64,000 nucleotides of DNA from Viola odorata (GCA_963691705.1 OY829541.1:16672564-16736563), one strand, 5' to 3'; shown: positions 14,649 to 28,108, numbered from the stretch's first letter. Numbers and translations are program-made. The notes: generated by a model from the sequence alone, not told the origin.

Positions 14649-17127
14649 CATGCCCAACGGCATGTCACACTCCAATTTCTAATCCATGCCCAAACGGCAT
14701 GTCAATTTTATAATTTCAATTTCTAAACCATGCCCAAGCGGCATGTCAAATGTCAATTTCTAATCCATGCCCAAACGGCATGTCAATTTCATAATTTCAA
14801 TTTCTAAACCATGCCCAACCGGCATGTCAAATTTCAATTTCTAATCCATGCCGAAACAGCATGTCAATTTCATAATTTCAATTTTTAAGCCATGCCCAAC
14901 GGCATGTCAACTTTCTATTTCAATTTCTAGACCATGCCTAACGGCATGTCACATTCCAATTTCTAATCCATTCCCAAACGGCATGTCAATTTCATAATTT
15001 CAATTTCTAAACCATGCCCAATCGGCATGTCAAATTTCAATTTCTAATCCATGCCCAAACGGCATGTCAATATCATAATTTCAATTTCTAAACCATGCCC
15101 AATGGCATGTCAACTTTCAATTTCAATTTCTAGACCATGCCCAATCGGCACGTCAAATTTCATAACTTCAATTTCTAAAACATGCCCAACGGCATGTGAA
15201 ATTTCAATTTCAATATCTATACCATGCCTAGCGGCATGTCAAATTTCAATTTCTAATCCATGCCCAAACGGCATGTCAATTTCATAATTTCAATTTCTAA
15301 GCCATGCCCAACGGCATGCCAACTTTCAATTTCAATTTCTAAACCATGCCCGACGGCATGTCAAATTTCAATTTCTAATCCATGCCCAAACTGCATGTCA
15401 ATTTCATAATTTCAATTTCTAAACCATGCCCAACGGCATGTCAACTTTCAATTTCAATTTCAATTTCTAGACCATGCCCAACGGCATGTCAAATTTCAAT
15501 TTCAACTTCTAGACCATGCCCAACGGCATGTCAATTTCATAATTTCAATTTCTAAGCCATGCCCAACGGCATGTCAACTTTCAATTTCAATTTCTAGACG
15601 ATGCCCAATCGGCATGTCGAATTTCATAACTTCAATTTCTAAACCATGCCCAACGGCTTGTCAAATTTCAATTTCAATTTCTAGACCATGCCCAACGGCA
15701 TGTCACACTCCAATATCTAATCCATGCCCAAACGGCATGTCAATTTCATAATTTCAATTTCTAAGTCATGCCTAACGCCATGTCAACTTTCAATTTCAAT
15801 TTCTAGACCATGCCCAATCGGCATGTCGAATTTCATAACTTCAATTTCTAAACCATGCCCAACAGCATGTCAAATTTCAATTTCAAATTCTAGACCATGC
15901 CCAACGGCATGCCACACTCCAATTTCTAATCCATACCCAAACGACATGTCAATTTTATAATTTCAATTTCTAAACCATGCGCAATCGGCATGTCAAATTT
16001 CAATTTCTAATCCATGCCGAAACGGCATGTCAATTTCATAATTTTAATTTTTAAGCCATGCCCAACGGCATGTCAACTTTCAATTTCAATTTCTAGACCA
16101 TGCCCAAAGGCATGTCAAATTTAAATTTCAATTTCTAGACCATGTCCAACGGCATGTCACATTCCAATTTCTAATCCATGCCCAAACGGCATGTCAATTT
16201 CATAATTTCAATTTCTAAACCATGCCCAATCGGCATGTCAAATTTCAATTTCTAATCCATGCCCAAACGGCATGTCAATTTCATAATTTCAATTTCTAAA
16301 CCATGCCCAACGACATGTCAACTTTCAATTTCAATTTATAGACCATGCCCAATCGGCATGTCTAATTTCATAACTTCAATTTCTAAACCATGCCCAACGG
16401 CATGTCAAATTTCAATTTCAATATCCATACCATGCCCAACGACATGTCACACTCCAGTTTTTAATCCATGCCCAAACGGCATGTCAATTTTATAATTTAA
16501 ATTTCTAAACCATGCCCAATCGGCATGCCAAATTCCAATTTCTAATCCATGCCCACACGGCATGTCAATTTCATAATTTCAATTTCTAAACCATGCCCAA
16601 TCGGCATGTCAAATTTCAATTTCTAATGCATGCCGAAACGGCATGTCAATTTCATAATTTAAATTTTTATACCAAGCCCAACGGCATGTCAACTTTCAAT
16701 TTCAATTTCTAGACCATGCCCAACGGCATGTCAAATTTCAATTTCAATTTCTAGACCATGCCCAATCGGCATGTCAAATGTCATAACGTCAATTTCTAAA
16801 CCATCCCCAACGGCATGTCAAATTTCAATTTCAATATCTATACCATGCCCAACGGCATGTCACACTCCAATTTCTAATCCATGCCCAAACGGCATGTCAA
16901 TTTTATAATTTCAATTTCTAAACCATGCCCAATCGGCATGTCAAATTCCAATTTCTAATCCATGCCCAAACGGCATATCAATTTCATAATTTCAATTTCT
17001 AAACCATGCCCAATCGGCATGTCAAATTTCAATTTCTAATCCATGCCGAAACGGCATGTCAATTTCATAATTTCAATTTTTATGCCAAGCCCAACGGCAT
17101 GTCAACTTTCAATTTCAATTTCTATAC
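14649..17127. repeat. ~2.5-kb tandem duplication, copy 1 (diverged)
   Basis: Matches the next 2.5 kb with an offset that steps 2,479, 2,521, 2,544 bp as whole-monomer or smaller gaps open (for example a 42-bp monomer missing at about 14.91 kb). Shared marks are AAGCGGCATG (14736/17215), AATGTCATAAC (16778/19322) and CGGCATATC. More substitutions and gaps than in the other pairs suggest an older event. Confidence 0.72.
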
Positions 17128-19640
17128 CATGCCCAACAGCATGTCACACTCCAATTTCTAATCCATGCCCAAACGGCATGTCAATTTTATAATTTCAATT
17201 TCTAAACCATGCCCAAGCGGCATGTCAAATGTCAATTTCTAATCCATGCCCAAACGGCATGTCAATTTCATAATTTCAATTTCTAAACCATGCCCAACCG
17301 GCATGTCAAATTTCAATTTCTAATCCTTGCCGAAACAGCATGTCAATTTCATAATTTCAATTTTTAAGCCATGCCAAACGGCATGTCAACTTTCAATTTC
17401 AATTTCTAGACCATGACCAACGGCATGTCAAATTTCTATTTCAATTTCTAGACCATGCCTAACGGCATGTCACATTCCAATTTCTAATCCATTCCCAAAC
17501 GGCATGTCAATTTCATAATTTCAATTTCTAAACCATGCCCAATCGGCATGTCAAATTTCAATTTCTAATCCATGCCCAAACGGCATGTCAATATCATAAT
17601 TTCAATTTCTAAACCATGCCCAATGGCATGTCAACTTTCAATTTCAATTTCTAGACCATGCCCAATCGGCACGTCAAATTTCATAACTTCAATTTCTAAA
17701 ACATGCCCAACGGCATGTGAAATTTCAATTTCAATATCTATACCATGCCTAGCGGCATGTCAAATTTCAATTTCTAATCCATGCCCAAACGGCATGTCAA
17801 TTTCATAATTTCAATTTCTAAGCCATGCCCAACGGCATGCCAACTTTCAATTTCAATTTCTAAACCATGCCCGACGGTATGTCAAATTTCAATTTCTAAT
17901 CCATGCCCAAACTGCATGTCAATTTCTAAACCATGCCCAACGGCATGTCAACTTTCAATTTCAATTTCAATTTCTAGACCATGCCCAACGGCATGTCAAA
18001 TTTCAATTTCAACTTCTAGACCATGCCCAACAGCATGTCACACTCCAATTTCTAAGCCATGCCCAAACGGCATGTCAATTTCATAATTTCAATTTCTAAG
18101 CCATGCCCAACGGCATGTCAACTTTCAATTTCAATTTCTAGACGATGCCCAATCGGCATGTCGAATTTCATAACTTCAATTTCTGAACCATGCCCAACGG
18201 CTTGTCAAATTTCAATTTCAATTTCTAGACCATGCCCAACGGCATGTCACACTCCAATATCTAATCCATGCCCAAACGGCATGTCAATTTCATAATTTCA
18301 ATTTCTAAGTCATGCCTAACGGCATGTCAACTTTCGATTTCAATTTCTAGACCATGCCCAATCGGCATGTCGAATTTCATAACTTCAATTTCTAAACCAT
18401 GCCCAACAGCATGTCAAATTTCAATTTCAAATTCTAGACCATGCCCAACGGCATGCCACACTCCAATTTCTAATCCATACCCAAACGACATGTCAATTTT
18501 ATAATTTCAATTTCTAAACCATGCGCAATCGGCATGTCAAATTTCAATTTCTAATCCATGCCGAAACGGCATGTCAATTTCATAATTTTAATTTTTAAGC
18601 CATGCCCAACGGCATGTCAACTTTCAATTTCAATTTCTAGACCATGCCCAACGGCATGTCAAATTTAAATTTCAATTTCTAGACCATGTCCAACGGCATG
18701 TCACATTCCAATTTCTAATCCATGCCCAAACGGCATGTCAATTTCATAATTTCAATTTCTAAACCATGCCCAATCGGCATGTCAAATTTCAATTTCTAAT
18801 CCATGCCCAAACGGCATGTCAATTTCATAATTTCAATTTCTAAACCATGCCCAACGACATGTCAACTTTCAATTTCAATTTATAGACCATGCCCAATCGG
18901 CATGTCAAATTTCATAACTTCAATTTCTAAACCATGCCCAACGGCATGTCAAATTTCAATTTCAATATCCATACCATGCCCAACGACATGTCACACTCCA
19001 GTTTTTAATCCATGCACAAACGGCATGTCAATTTTATAATTTCAATTTCTAAACCATGCCCAATCGGCATGTCAAATTCCAATTTCTAATCCATGCCCAC
19101 ACGGCATGTCAATTTCATAATTTCAATTTCTAAACGATGCCCAATCGGCATGTCAAATTTCAATTTCTAATCCATGCCGAAACGGCATGTCAATTTCATA
19201 ATTTAAATTTTTATGCCAAGCCCAACGGCATGTCAACTTTCAATTTCAATTTCTAGACCATGCCCAACGGCATGTCAAATTTCAATTTCAATTTCTAGAC
19301 CATGCCCAATCGGCATGTCAAATGTCATAACTTCAATTTCTAAACCATCCCCAACGGCATGTCAAATTTCAATTTCAATATCTATACCATGCCCAACGGC
19401 ATGTCACACTCCAATTTCTAATCCATGCCCAAACGGCATGTCAATTTTATAATTTCAATTTCTAAACCATGCCCAATCGGCATGTCAAATTCCAATTTCT
19501 AATCCATGCCCAAACGGCATATCAATTTCATAATTTCAATTTCTAAACCATGCCCAATCGGCATGTCAAATTTCAATTTCTAATCCATGCCGAAACGGCA
19601 TGTCAATTTCATAATTTCAATTTTTAAGCCATGCCCAACG
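17128..19640. repeat. ~2.5-kb tandem duplication, copy 2 (diverged)
   Basis: Starts near CATGCCCAACAGCATG and ends where TTATGCCAAGCCC in copy 1 (about 17.09 kb) meets TTAAGCCATGCCC (about 19.63 kb). Boundaries are good to a few tens of bases. A monomer here (about 17914-17932) has lost the CATAATTTCAATTTC block. Confidence 0.7.
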
Positions 19641-20038
19641 GCATGTCAACTTTCAATTTCAATTTCTAGACCATGCCCAACGGCATGTCAAATTTGAATT
19701 TCAATTTCTAGACCATGCCCAACGGCATGTCACATTCCAATTTCTAATCCATCCCCAAAAGGCATGTCAATTTCATAATTTCAAATTCTAAATCATGCGC
19801 AATCGGCATGTCAAATTTCAATTTCTAATCCATGCCCAAACGGCATGTCAATTTCATAATTTCAATTTCTAAACCATGCCCAACGGCATGTCAACTTTCA
19901 ATTTCAATTTCTAGACCATGCCCAATCGGCATGTCAAATTTCATAACTTCAATTTCTAGACCATGCCCAACGGCATGTCAAATTTCAATTTCAATATCTA
20001 TACCATGCCTAGCGGCATGTCAAATTTCAATTTCTAAT

Positions 20039-20370
20039 CCTTGCCCAAACGACATGTCAATTTCATAATTTCAATTTCTAAGCCATGCCCAACGGCATGC
20101 CAACTTTCAATTTCAATTACTAGACCATGCCCGACAGCATGTCAACTTTCAATTTCAATTTCTAGACCATGCCCAATCGGCATGTCAAATTTCATAACTA
20201 CAATTTCTAAACCATGCCCAACGGCATGTCAAATTTCAATTTCAATATCTATACCATGCCCAACGGCATGTCACATTCCAATTTCTAAACCATGCCCAAA
20301 CGGCATGTCAATTTTATAATTTCAATTTCTAAACCATGCCCAATCGGCATGTCAAATTTCAATTTCTAAT
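20039..20370. repeat. 332-bp 8-monomer unit, CGACAGCATG subtype
   Basis: Order B-C-C-D-E-F-B-A (44+42+42+45+42+36+44+37 = 332). Diagnostic marks are the AATTACTAGACC ending of the first C and CATAACTACAATTTC in D. This copy starts with CCTTGCCC rather than CCATGCCC, and its second C has the GACAGCATG variant shared only with the next two copies. Confidence 0.85.
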
Positions 20371-21064
20371 CCATGCCCAAACTGCATGTCAATTTCAAAA
20401 TTTCAATTTCTAAACCATTCCCAACGGCATGTCAACTTTCAATTTCAATTTCAATTTCTAGACCATGCCCAACGGCTTGTCAAATTTCAATTTCAACTTC
20501 TAGACCATGCCCAACGACATGTCACACTCCAATTTCTAATCCATGCCCAAACGGCATGTCAATTTCATAATTTCAATTTCTAAGCCATGCCCAACGGCAT
20601 GTCAACTTTCAATTTCAATTTCTAGACCATGCCCAATCGGCATGTCGAATTTCATAACATCAATTTCTAAGCCATGCCCAACGGCATGTCAAATTTCAAT
20701 TTCAATTTCTAGACCATGCCCAACGGCATGTCACACTCCAATATCAAATCCATGCCCAAACGGCATGTCAATTTCATAATTTCAATTTCTAAGTCATGCC
20801 CAACGGCATGTCAACTTTCAATTTCAATTTCTAGACCATGCCCAATCGGCATGTCGAATTTCAAACTTCAATTTCTAAACCATGCCCAACGGCATGTCAA
20901 ATTTCAATTTCAATTTCTAGACCATGCTCGACGGCATGTAACACTCCAATTTCTAATCCATGCCCAAACGGCATGTCAATTTTATAATTTCAATTTCTAA
21001 ACCATGCCCAATCGGCATGTCAAATGTCAATTTCTAATCCATGCCCAAACGGCATGTCAATTTC

Positions 21065-22982
21065 ATAATTTCAATTTCTAAACCATGCCCAACCGGCATG
21101 TCAAATTTCAATTTCTAATCCATGCCGAAACAGCATGTCAATTTCATAATTTCAATTTTTAAGCCATGCCCAACGGCATGTCAACTTTCAATTTCAATTT
21201 CTAGACCATAACCAACGGCATGTCAAATTTCAATTTCAATTTCTAGACCATGCCTAACGGCATGTCACATTCCAATTTCTAATCCATTCCCAAACGGCAT
21301 GTCAATTTCATAATTTCAATTTCTAAACCATGCCCAATCGGCATGTCAAATTTCAATTTCTAATCCATGCCCAAACGGCATGTCAATATCATAATTTCAA
21401 TCTCTAAACCATGCCCAATGGCATGTCAACTTTCAATTTCAATTTCTAGACCATGCCCAATCGGCACGTCAAATTTCATAACTTCAATTTCTAAAACATG
21501 CCCAACGGCATGTGAAATTTCAATTTCAATTTCTAAACCATGCCCAATAGGCATGTCAAATTTCAATTTCTAATCCATGCCCAAACGGCATGTCAATTTC
21601 ATAATTTCAATTTCTAAGCCATGCCCAACGGCATGCCAACTTTCAATTTCAATTACTAGACCATGCCCGACAGCATGTCAACTTTCAATTTCAATTTCTA
21701 GACCATGCCCAATCGGCATGTCAAATTTCATAACTACAATTTCTAAACCATGCCCAACGGCATGTCAAATTTCAATTTCAATAGCTATACCATGCCCAAC
21801 GGCATGTCACATTCCAATTTCTAAACCATGCCCAAACGGCATGTCAATTTTATAATTTCAATTTCTAAACCATGCCCAATCGGCATGTCAAATTTCAATT
21901 TCTAATCCATGCCCCAACTGCATGTCAATTTCAAAATTTCAATTTCTAAACCATGCCCAACGGAATGTCAACTTTCAATTTCAATTTCTATTTCTAGACC
22001 ATGCCCAACGGCTTGTCAAATTTCAATTTCAACTTCTAGACCATGCCCAACGACATGTCACACTCCAATTTCTAATCCATGCCCAAACGGCATGTCAATT
22101 TCATAATTTCAATTTCTAAGTCATGCCCAACGGCATGTCAACTTTCAATTTCAATTTCTAGACCATGCCCAATCGGCATGTCGAATTTCATAACTTCAAT
22201 TTCTAAGCCATGCCCAACGGCATGTCAAATTTCAATTTCAATTTCTAGACCATGCCAAACGGCATGTCAAATTTCAATTTCAATTTCTAGACCATGCCCA
22301 ACGGCATGTGAACTTTCAATTTCAATTTCTAGACCATGCCCAATCGGCATGTCAAATTTCAATTTCTAATCCATGCCCCAACTGCATGTCAATTTCAAAA
22401 TTTCAATTTCTAAACCATGCCCAACGGAATGTCAACTTTCAATTTCAATTTCAATTTCTAGACCATGCCCAACGGCTTGTCAAATTTCAATTTCAACTTC
22501 TAGACCATGCCCAACGACATGTCACACTCCAATTTCTAATCCATGCCCAAACGGCATGTCAATTTCATAATTTCAATTTCTAAGCCATGCCCAACGGCAT
22601 GTCAACTTTCAATTTCAATTTCTAGACCATGCCCAATCGGCATGTCGAATTTCATAACTTCAATTTCTAAGCCATGCCCAACGGCATGTCAAATTTCAAT
22701 TTCAATTTCTAGACCATGCCCAACGGCATGTCAAATTTCAATTTCAATTTCTAGACCATGCCCAACGGCATGTCACACTCCAATATCAAATCCATGCCCA
22801 AACGGCATGTCAACTTTCAATTTCAATTTCTAGACCATGCCCAATCGGCATGTCGAATTTCAAACTTCAATTTCTAAACCATGCCCAACGGCATGTCAAA
22901 TTTCAATTTCAATTTCTAGACCATGCCCAACGGCATGTCACACTCCAATTTCTAATCCATGCCCAAACGGCATGTCAATTTT
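21065..22982. repeat. 1,918-bp tandem duplication, copy 1
   Basis: All unit starts recur at +1,918 bp (21365/23283, 21575/23493, 21907/23825, 22371/24289, 22541/24459), with shared private marks such as ATAGCTATACC, GGAATGTC and TCTATTTCTAGACC. It holds an internal 464-bp-offset repeat (about 21870-22309 against 22334-22773). Confidence 0.85.
21575..21906. repeat. 332-bp 8-monomer unit, CGACAGCATG subtype
   Basis: Same eight-monomer order. It carries GACAGCATG and a private ATAGCTATACC at the E/F junction, which is repeated in the copy 1,918 bp downstream. Confidence 0.85.
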
Positions 22983-24900
22983 ATAATTTCAATTTCTAAA
23001 CCATGCCCAACCGGCATGTCAAATTTCAATTTCTAATCCATGCCGAAACAGCATGTCAATTTCATAATTTCAATTTTTAAGCCATGCCCAACGGCATGTC
23101 AACTTTCAATTTCAATTTCTAGACCATAACCAACGGCATGTCAAATTTCAATTTCAATTTCTAGACCATGCCTAACGGCATGTCACATTCCAATTTCTAA
23201 TCCATTCCCAAACGGCATGTCAATTTCATAATTTCAATTTCTAAACCATGCCCAATCGGCATGTCAAATTTCAATTTCTAATCCATGCCCAAACGGCATG
23301 TCAATATCATAATTTCAATCTCTAAACCATGCCCAATGGCATGTCAACTTTCAATTTCAATTTCTAGACCATGCCCAATCGGCACGTCAAATTTCATAAC
23401 TTCAATTTCTAAAACATGCCCAACGGCATGTGAAATTTCAATTTCAATTTCTAAACCATGCCCAATAGGCATGTCAAATTTCAATTTCTAATCCATGCCC
23501 AAACGGCATGTCAATTTCATAATTTCAATTTCTAAGCCATGCCCAACGGCATGCCAACTTTCAATTTCAATTACTAGACCATGCCCGACAGCATGTCAAC
23601 TTTCAATTTCAATTTCTAGACCATGCCCAATCGGCATGTCAAATTTCATAACTACAATTTCTAAACCATGCCCAACGGCATGTCAAATTTCAATTTCAAT
23701 AGCTATACCATGCCCAACGGCATGTCACATTCCAATTTCTAAACCATGCCCAAACGGCATGTCAATTTTATAATTTCAATTTCTAAACCATGCCCAATCG
23801 GCATGTCAAATTTCAATTTCTAATCCATGCCCCAACTGCATGTCAATTTCAAAATTTCAATTTCTAAACCATGCCCAACGGAATGTCAACTTTCAATTTC
23901 AATTTCTATTTCTAGACCATGCCCAACGGCTTGTCAAATTTCAATTTCAACTTCTAGACCATGCCCAACGACATGTCACACTCCAATTTCTAATCCATGC
24001 CCAAACGGCATGTCAATTTCATAATTTCAATTTCTAAGTCATGCCCAACGGCATGTCAACTTTCAATTTCAATTTCTAGACCATGCCCAATCGGCATGTC
24101 GAATTTCATAACTTCAATTTCTAAGCCATGCCCAACGGCATGTCAAATTTCAATTTCAATTTCTAGACCATGCCAAACGGCATGTCAAATTTCAATTTCA
24201 ATTTCTAGACCATGCCCAACGGCATGTGAACTTTCAATTTCAATTTCTAGACCATGCCCAATCGGCATGTCAAATTTCAATTTCTAATCCATGCCCCAAC
24301 TGCATGTCAATTTCAAAATTTCAATTTCTAAACCATGCCCAACGGAATGTCAACTTTCAATTTCAATTTCAATTTCTAGACCATGCCCAACGGCTTGTCA
24401 AATTTCAATTTCAACTTCTAGACCATGCCCAACGACATGTCACACTCCAATTTCTAATCCATGCCCAAACGGCATGTCAATTTCATAATTTCAATTTCTA
24501 AGCCATGCCCAACGGCATGTCAACTTTCAATTTCAATTTCTAGACCATGCCCAATCGGCATGTCGAATTTCATAACTTCAATTTCTAAGCCATGCCCAAC
24601 GGCATGTCAAATTTCAATTTCAATTTCTAGACCATGCCCAACGGCATGTCAAATTTCAATTTCAATTTCTAGACCATGCCCAACGGCATGTCACACTCCA
24701 ATATCAAATCCATGCCCAAACGGCATGTCAACTTTCAATTTCAATTTCTAGACCATGCCCAATCGGCATGTCGAATTTCAAACTTCAATTTCTAAACCAT
24801 GCCCAACGGCATGTCAAATTTCAATTTCAATTTCTAGACCATGCCCAACGGCATGTCACACTCCAATTTCTAATCCATGCCCAAACGGCATGTCAATTTT
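22983..24900. repeat. 1,918-bp tandem duplication, copy 2
   Basis: Adjoins copy 1. An 81-bp A-B dimer present at about 21.0 kb and 24.92 kb (CCCAATCGG...AAATGTC) is missing at the junction near 22.99 kb, so the exchange itself or a later loss removed exactly one dimer. Confidence 0.84.
23493..23824. repeat. 332-bp 8-monomer unit, CGACAGCATG subtype
   Basis: Carries both GACAGCATG and ATAGCTATACC, as does the copy at 21575. It is therefore the duplicate of that copy within the 1,918-bp tandem duplication. Confidence 0.85.
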
Positions 24901-27218
24901 ATAATTTCAATTTCTAAACCATGCCCAATCGGCATGTCAAATGTCAATTTCTAATCCATGCCCAAACGGCATGTCAATTTCATAATTTCAATTTCTAAAC
25001 CATGCCCAACCGGCATGTCAAATTTCAATTTCTAATCCATGCCGAAACAGCATGTCAATTTCATAATTTCAATTTTTAAGCCATGCCCAACGGCATGTCA
25101 ACTTTCAATTTCAATTTCTAGACCATGACCAACGGCATGTCAAATTTCAATTTCAATTTCTAGACCATGCCTAACGGCATGTCACATTCCAATTTCTAAT
25201 CCATTCCCAAACGGCATGTCAATTTCATAATTTCAATTTTTAAACCATGCCCAATCGGCATGTCAAATTTCAATTTCTAATCCATGCCCAAACGGCATGT
25301 CAATTTCATAATTTCAATTTCTAAGCCATGCCCAACGGCATGCCTTTCAATTTCAATTTCTAAACCATGCCCGACGGCATGTCAAATTTCAATTTCTAAT
25401 CCATGCCCAAACTGCATGTCAATTTCATAATTTCAATTTCTAAACCATGCCCAATGGCATGTCAACTTTCAATTTCAATTTCAATTTCTAGACCATGCCC
25501 AACGACATGTCAAATTTCAATTTCAACTTCTAGACCATGCCCAACGGCATGTCACACTCCAATTTCTAAGCCATGCCCAAACGGCATGTCAATTTCATAA
25601 TTTCAATTTCTAAGCCATGCCTAACGGCATGTCAACTTTCAATTTCAATTTCTAGACGATGCCCAATCGGCATGTCGAATTTCATAAGTTCAATTTCTAA
25701 ACCATGCCCAACGGCTTGTCAAATTTCAATTTCAATTTCTAGACCATGCCCAACGGCATGTCACACTCCAATATCTAATCCATGCCCAAACGGCATGTCA
25801 ATTTCATAATTTCAATTTCTAAGTCATGCCTAACGGCATGTCAACTTTCAATTTCAATTTCTAGACCATGCCCAATCGGCATGTCGAATTTTATAACTTC
25901 AATTTCTAAACCATGCCCAACAGCATGTCAAATTTCAATTTCAATTTCTAGACCATGCCCAACGGCATGCCACACTACAATTTCTAATCCATACCCAAAC
26001 GACATGTCAATTTTATAATTTCAATTTCTAAACCATGCGCAATCGGCATGTCAAATTTCAATTTCTAATCCATGCCGAAACGGCATGTCAATTTCATAAT
26101 TTTAATTTTTAAGCCATGCCCAACGGCATGTCAACTTTCAATTTCAATTTCTAGACCATGTCCAACGGCATGTCACATTCCAATTTCTAATCCATGCCCA
26201 AACGGCATGTCAATTTCATAATTTCAATTTCTAAACCATGCCCAATCGGCATGTCAAATTTCAATTTCTAATCCATGCCCAAACGACATGTCAATTTCAT
26301 AATTTCAATTTCTAAACCATGCCCAACGACATGTCAACTTTCAATTTCAATTTATAGACCATGCCCAATCGGCATGTCAAATTTCATAACTTCAATTTCT
26401 AAACCATGCCCAACGACATGTCAAATTTCAATTTCAATATCCATACCATGCCCAACGACATGTCACACTCCAGTTTTTAATCCATGCCCAAACGGCATGT
26501 CAATTTTATAATTTCAATTTCTAAACCATGCCCAATCGGCATGTCAAATTCCAATTTCTAATCCATGCCCACACGGCATGTCAATTTCATAATTTCAATT
26601 TCTAAACCTTGCCCAATCGGCATGTCAAATTTCAATTTCTAATCCATGCCGAAACGGCATGTCAATTTCATAATTTAAATTTTTATGCCATGGCCAACGG
26701 CATGTCAACTTTCAATTTCAATTTCTAGACCATGACCAACGGCATGTCAAATTTCAATTTCAATTTCTAGACCATGCCTAACGGCATGTCACATTCCAAT
26801 TTCTAATCCATTCCCAAACGGCATGTCAATTTCATAATTTCAATTTCTAAACCATGCCCAATCGGCATGTCAAATTTCAATTTCTAATCCATGCCCAAAC
26901 GGCATGTCAATATCATAATTTCAATTTCTAATCCATGCCCAAACGGCATGTCAATATCATAATTTCAATTTCTAATCCATGACCAATGGCATGTCAACTT
27001 TCAATTTCAATTTCTAGACCATGCCCAATCGGCACGTCAAATTTCATAACTTCAATTTCTAAAACATGCCCAACGGCATGTGAAATTTCAATTTCTAATC
27101 CATGCCCAAACGGCATGTCAATTTCATAATTTCAATTTCTAAGCCATGCCCAACTGGATGCCTTTCAATTTCAATTTCTAAACCATGCCCGACGGCATGT
27201 CAAATTTCAATTTCTAAT

Positions 27219-27388
27219 CCATGCCCAAACTGCATGTCAATTTCATAATTTCAATTTCTAAACCATGCCCAACGGCATGTCAACTTTCAATTTCAATTTC
27301 AATTTCTAGACCATGCCCAACGGCATGTCAAATTTCAATTTCAACTTCTAGACCATGCCCAACGGCATGTCACACTCCAATTTCTAAG
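27219..27388. repeat. 170-bp higher-order unit B-C_long-E-F (representative)
   Basis: Four monomers of 44+48+42+36 bp give 170 bp. Other copies start at 152, 576, 1988, 4185, 4609, 6021, 6445, 29691, 30936, 34092, 42671 and 46701. The B monomer normally carries CAAACTG, and E often carries an AACTTCTAGA ending. A 209-bp unit usually follows. Confidence 0.88.
27263..27310. repeat. Monomer class C-long, 48 bp (representative)
   Basis: This is class C with one extra TTTCAA hexamer in the tail (three steps instead of two), so it is 48 rather than 42 bp. It is found almost only in the 170-bp unit, directly after a B monomer carrying the CAAACTG variant. The hexamer copy number is therefore a stable class marker here rather than free slippage. 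Confidence 0.88.
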
Positions 27389-27835
27389 CCATGCCCAAAC
27401 GGCATGTCAATTTCATAATTTCAATTTCTAAGCCATGCCTAATGGCACGTCAAATTTCAATTTCTAAGCCATGCCTAACGGCACGTCATAATTTCAATTT
27501 CTAAACCATGCCCAACCGGCATGTCAATTTCATAATTTCAATTTCTAGACCATGCCCAATCGGCACGTCAAATTTCATAACTTCAATTTCTAAACCATCT
27601 CCAACGGCATGTCAAATTTCAATTTCAATATCTATACCATGCCCAACGGCATGTCACACTCCAATTTCTAATCCATGCCCAAACGGCATGTCAATTTTAT
27701 AATTTCAATTTCTAAACCATGCCCAATCGGCATGTCAAATTCCAATTTCTAATCCATGCCCAAACGGCATATCAATTTCATAATTTCAATTTCTAAACCA
27801 TGCCCAATCGGCATGTCAAATTTCAATTTCTAATC

Positions 27836-27852
27836 CATGCCGAAACGGCATG
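27836..27852. repeat. Extended dyad variant with 7-bp arms, representative
   Basis: CATGCCG-AAA-CGGCATG: a C-to-G change in a B-type monomer lengthens the perfect arms to 7 bp and shortens the loop to 3 nt. Other copies are near 7115, 8270, 8350, 13550, 36296, 38732, 42097, 46127, 53918 and 62285. Most are the B-position monomer leading into an AATTTTTAAG or AAATTTTTATGCC tail. Confidence 0.88.
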
Positions 27853-28071
27853 TCAATTTCATAATTTCAATTTTTAAGCCATGCCCAACGGCATGTCAAC
27901 TTTCAATTTCAATTTCTAGACCATGCCCAACGGCATGTCAAATTTCAATTTCAATTTCTAGACCATGCCCAACGGCATGTCACATTCCAATTTCTAATCC
28001 ATCCCCAAAAGGCATGTCAATTTCAATTTCTAAATCATGCGCAATCGGCATGTCAAATTTCAATTTCTAAT

Positions 28072-28108
28072 CCATGCCCAATCGGCATGTCAAATTTCAA
28101 TTTCTAAT
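28072..28108. repeat. Monomer class A, 37 bp (representative)
   Basis: Shortest-tail class. The dyad has a 5-nt centre (CATGCC-CAATC-GGCATG), followed by TCAAATTTCAATTTCTAAT with a single AATTTC step. It is normally followed by class B, giving an 81-bp A-B dimer that is inserted between or lost from larger units, for example present after 30553 but absent after 29389. The boundary was set by aligning it with neighbouring monomers; the phase start at CC is a convention. Confidence 0.9.

Larger units (their letters stand above)
25001..28071. repeat. Mosaic of satellite units, no long duplication found
   Basis: 209-, 170-, 290- and 81-bp units in varied order. Notable points are a monomer shortened to GCATGCCTTTC at about 25.34 kb, recurring as GGATGCCTTTC at about 27.16 kb, and an exact 44-bp B-B doublet with the CAATATCATAATTTC tail at 26889-26976. 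Two GGCACGTC monomers lie at 27438-27487. I see no gene or other element. Confidence 0.8.
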
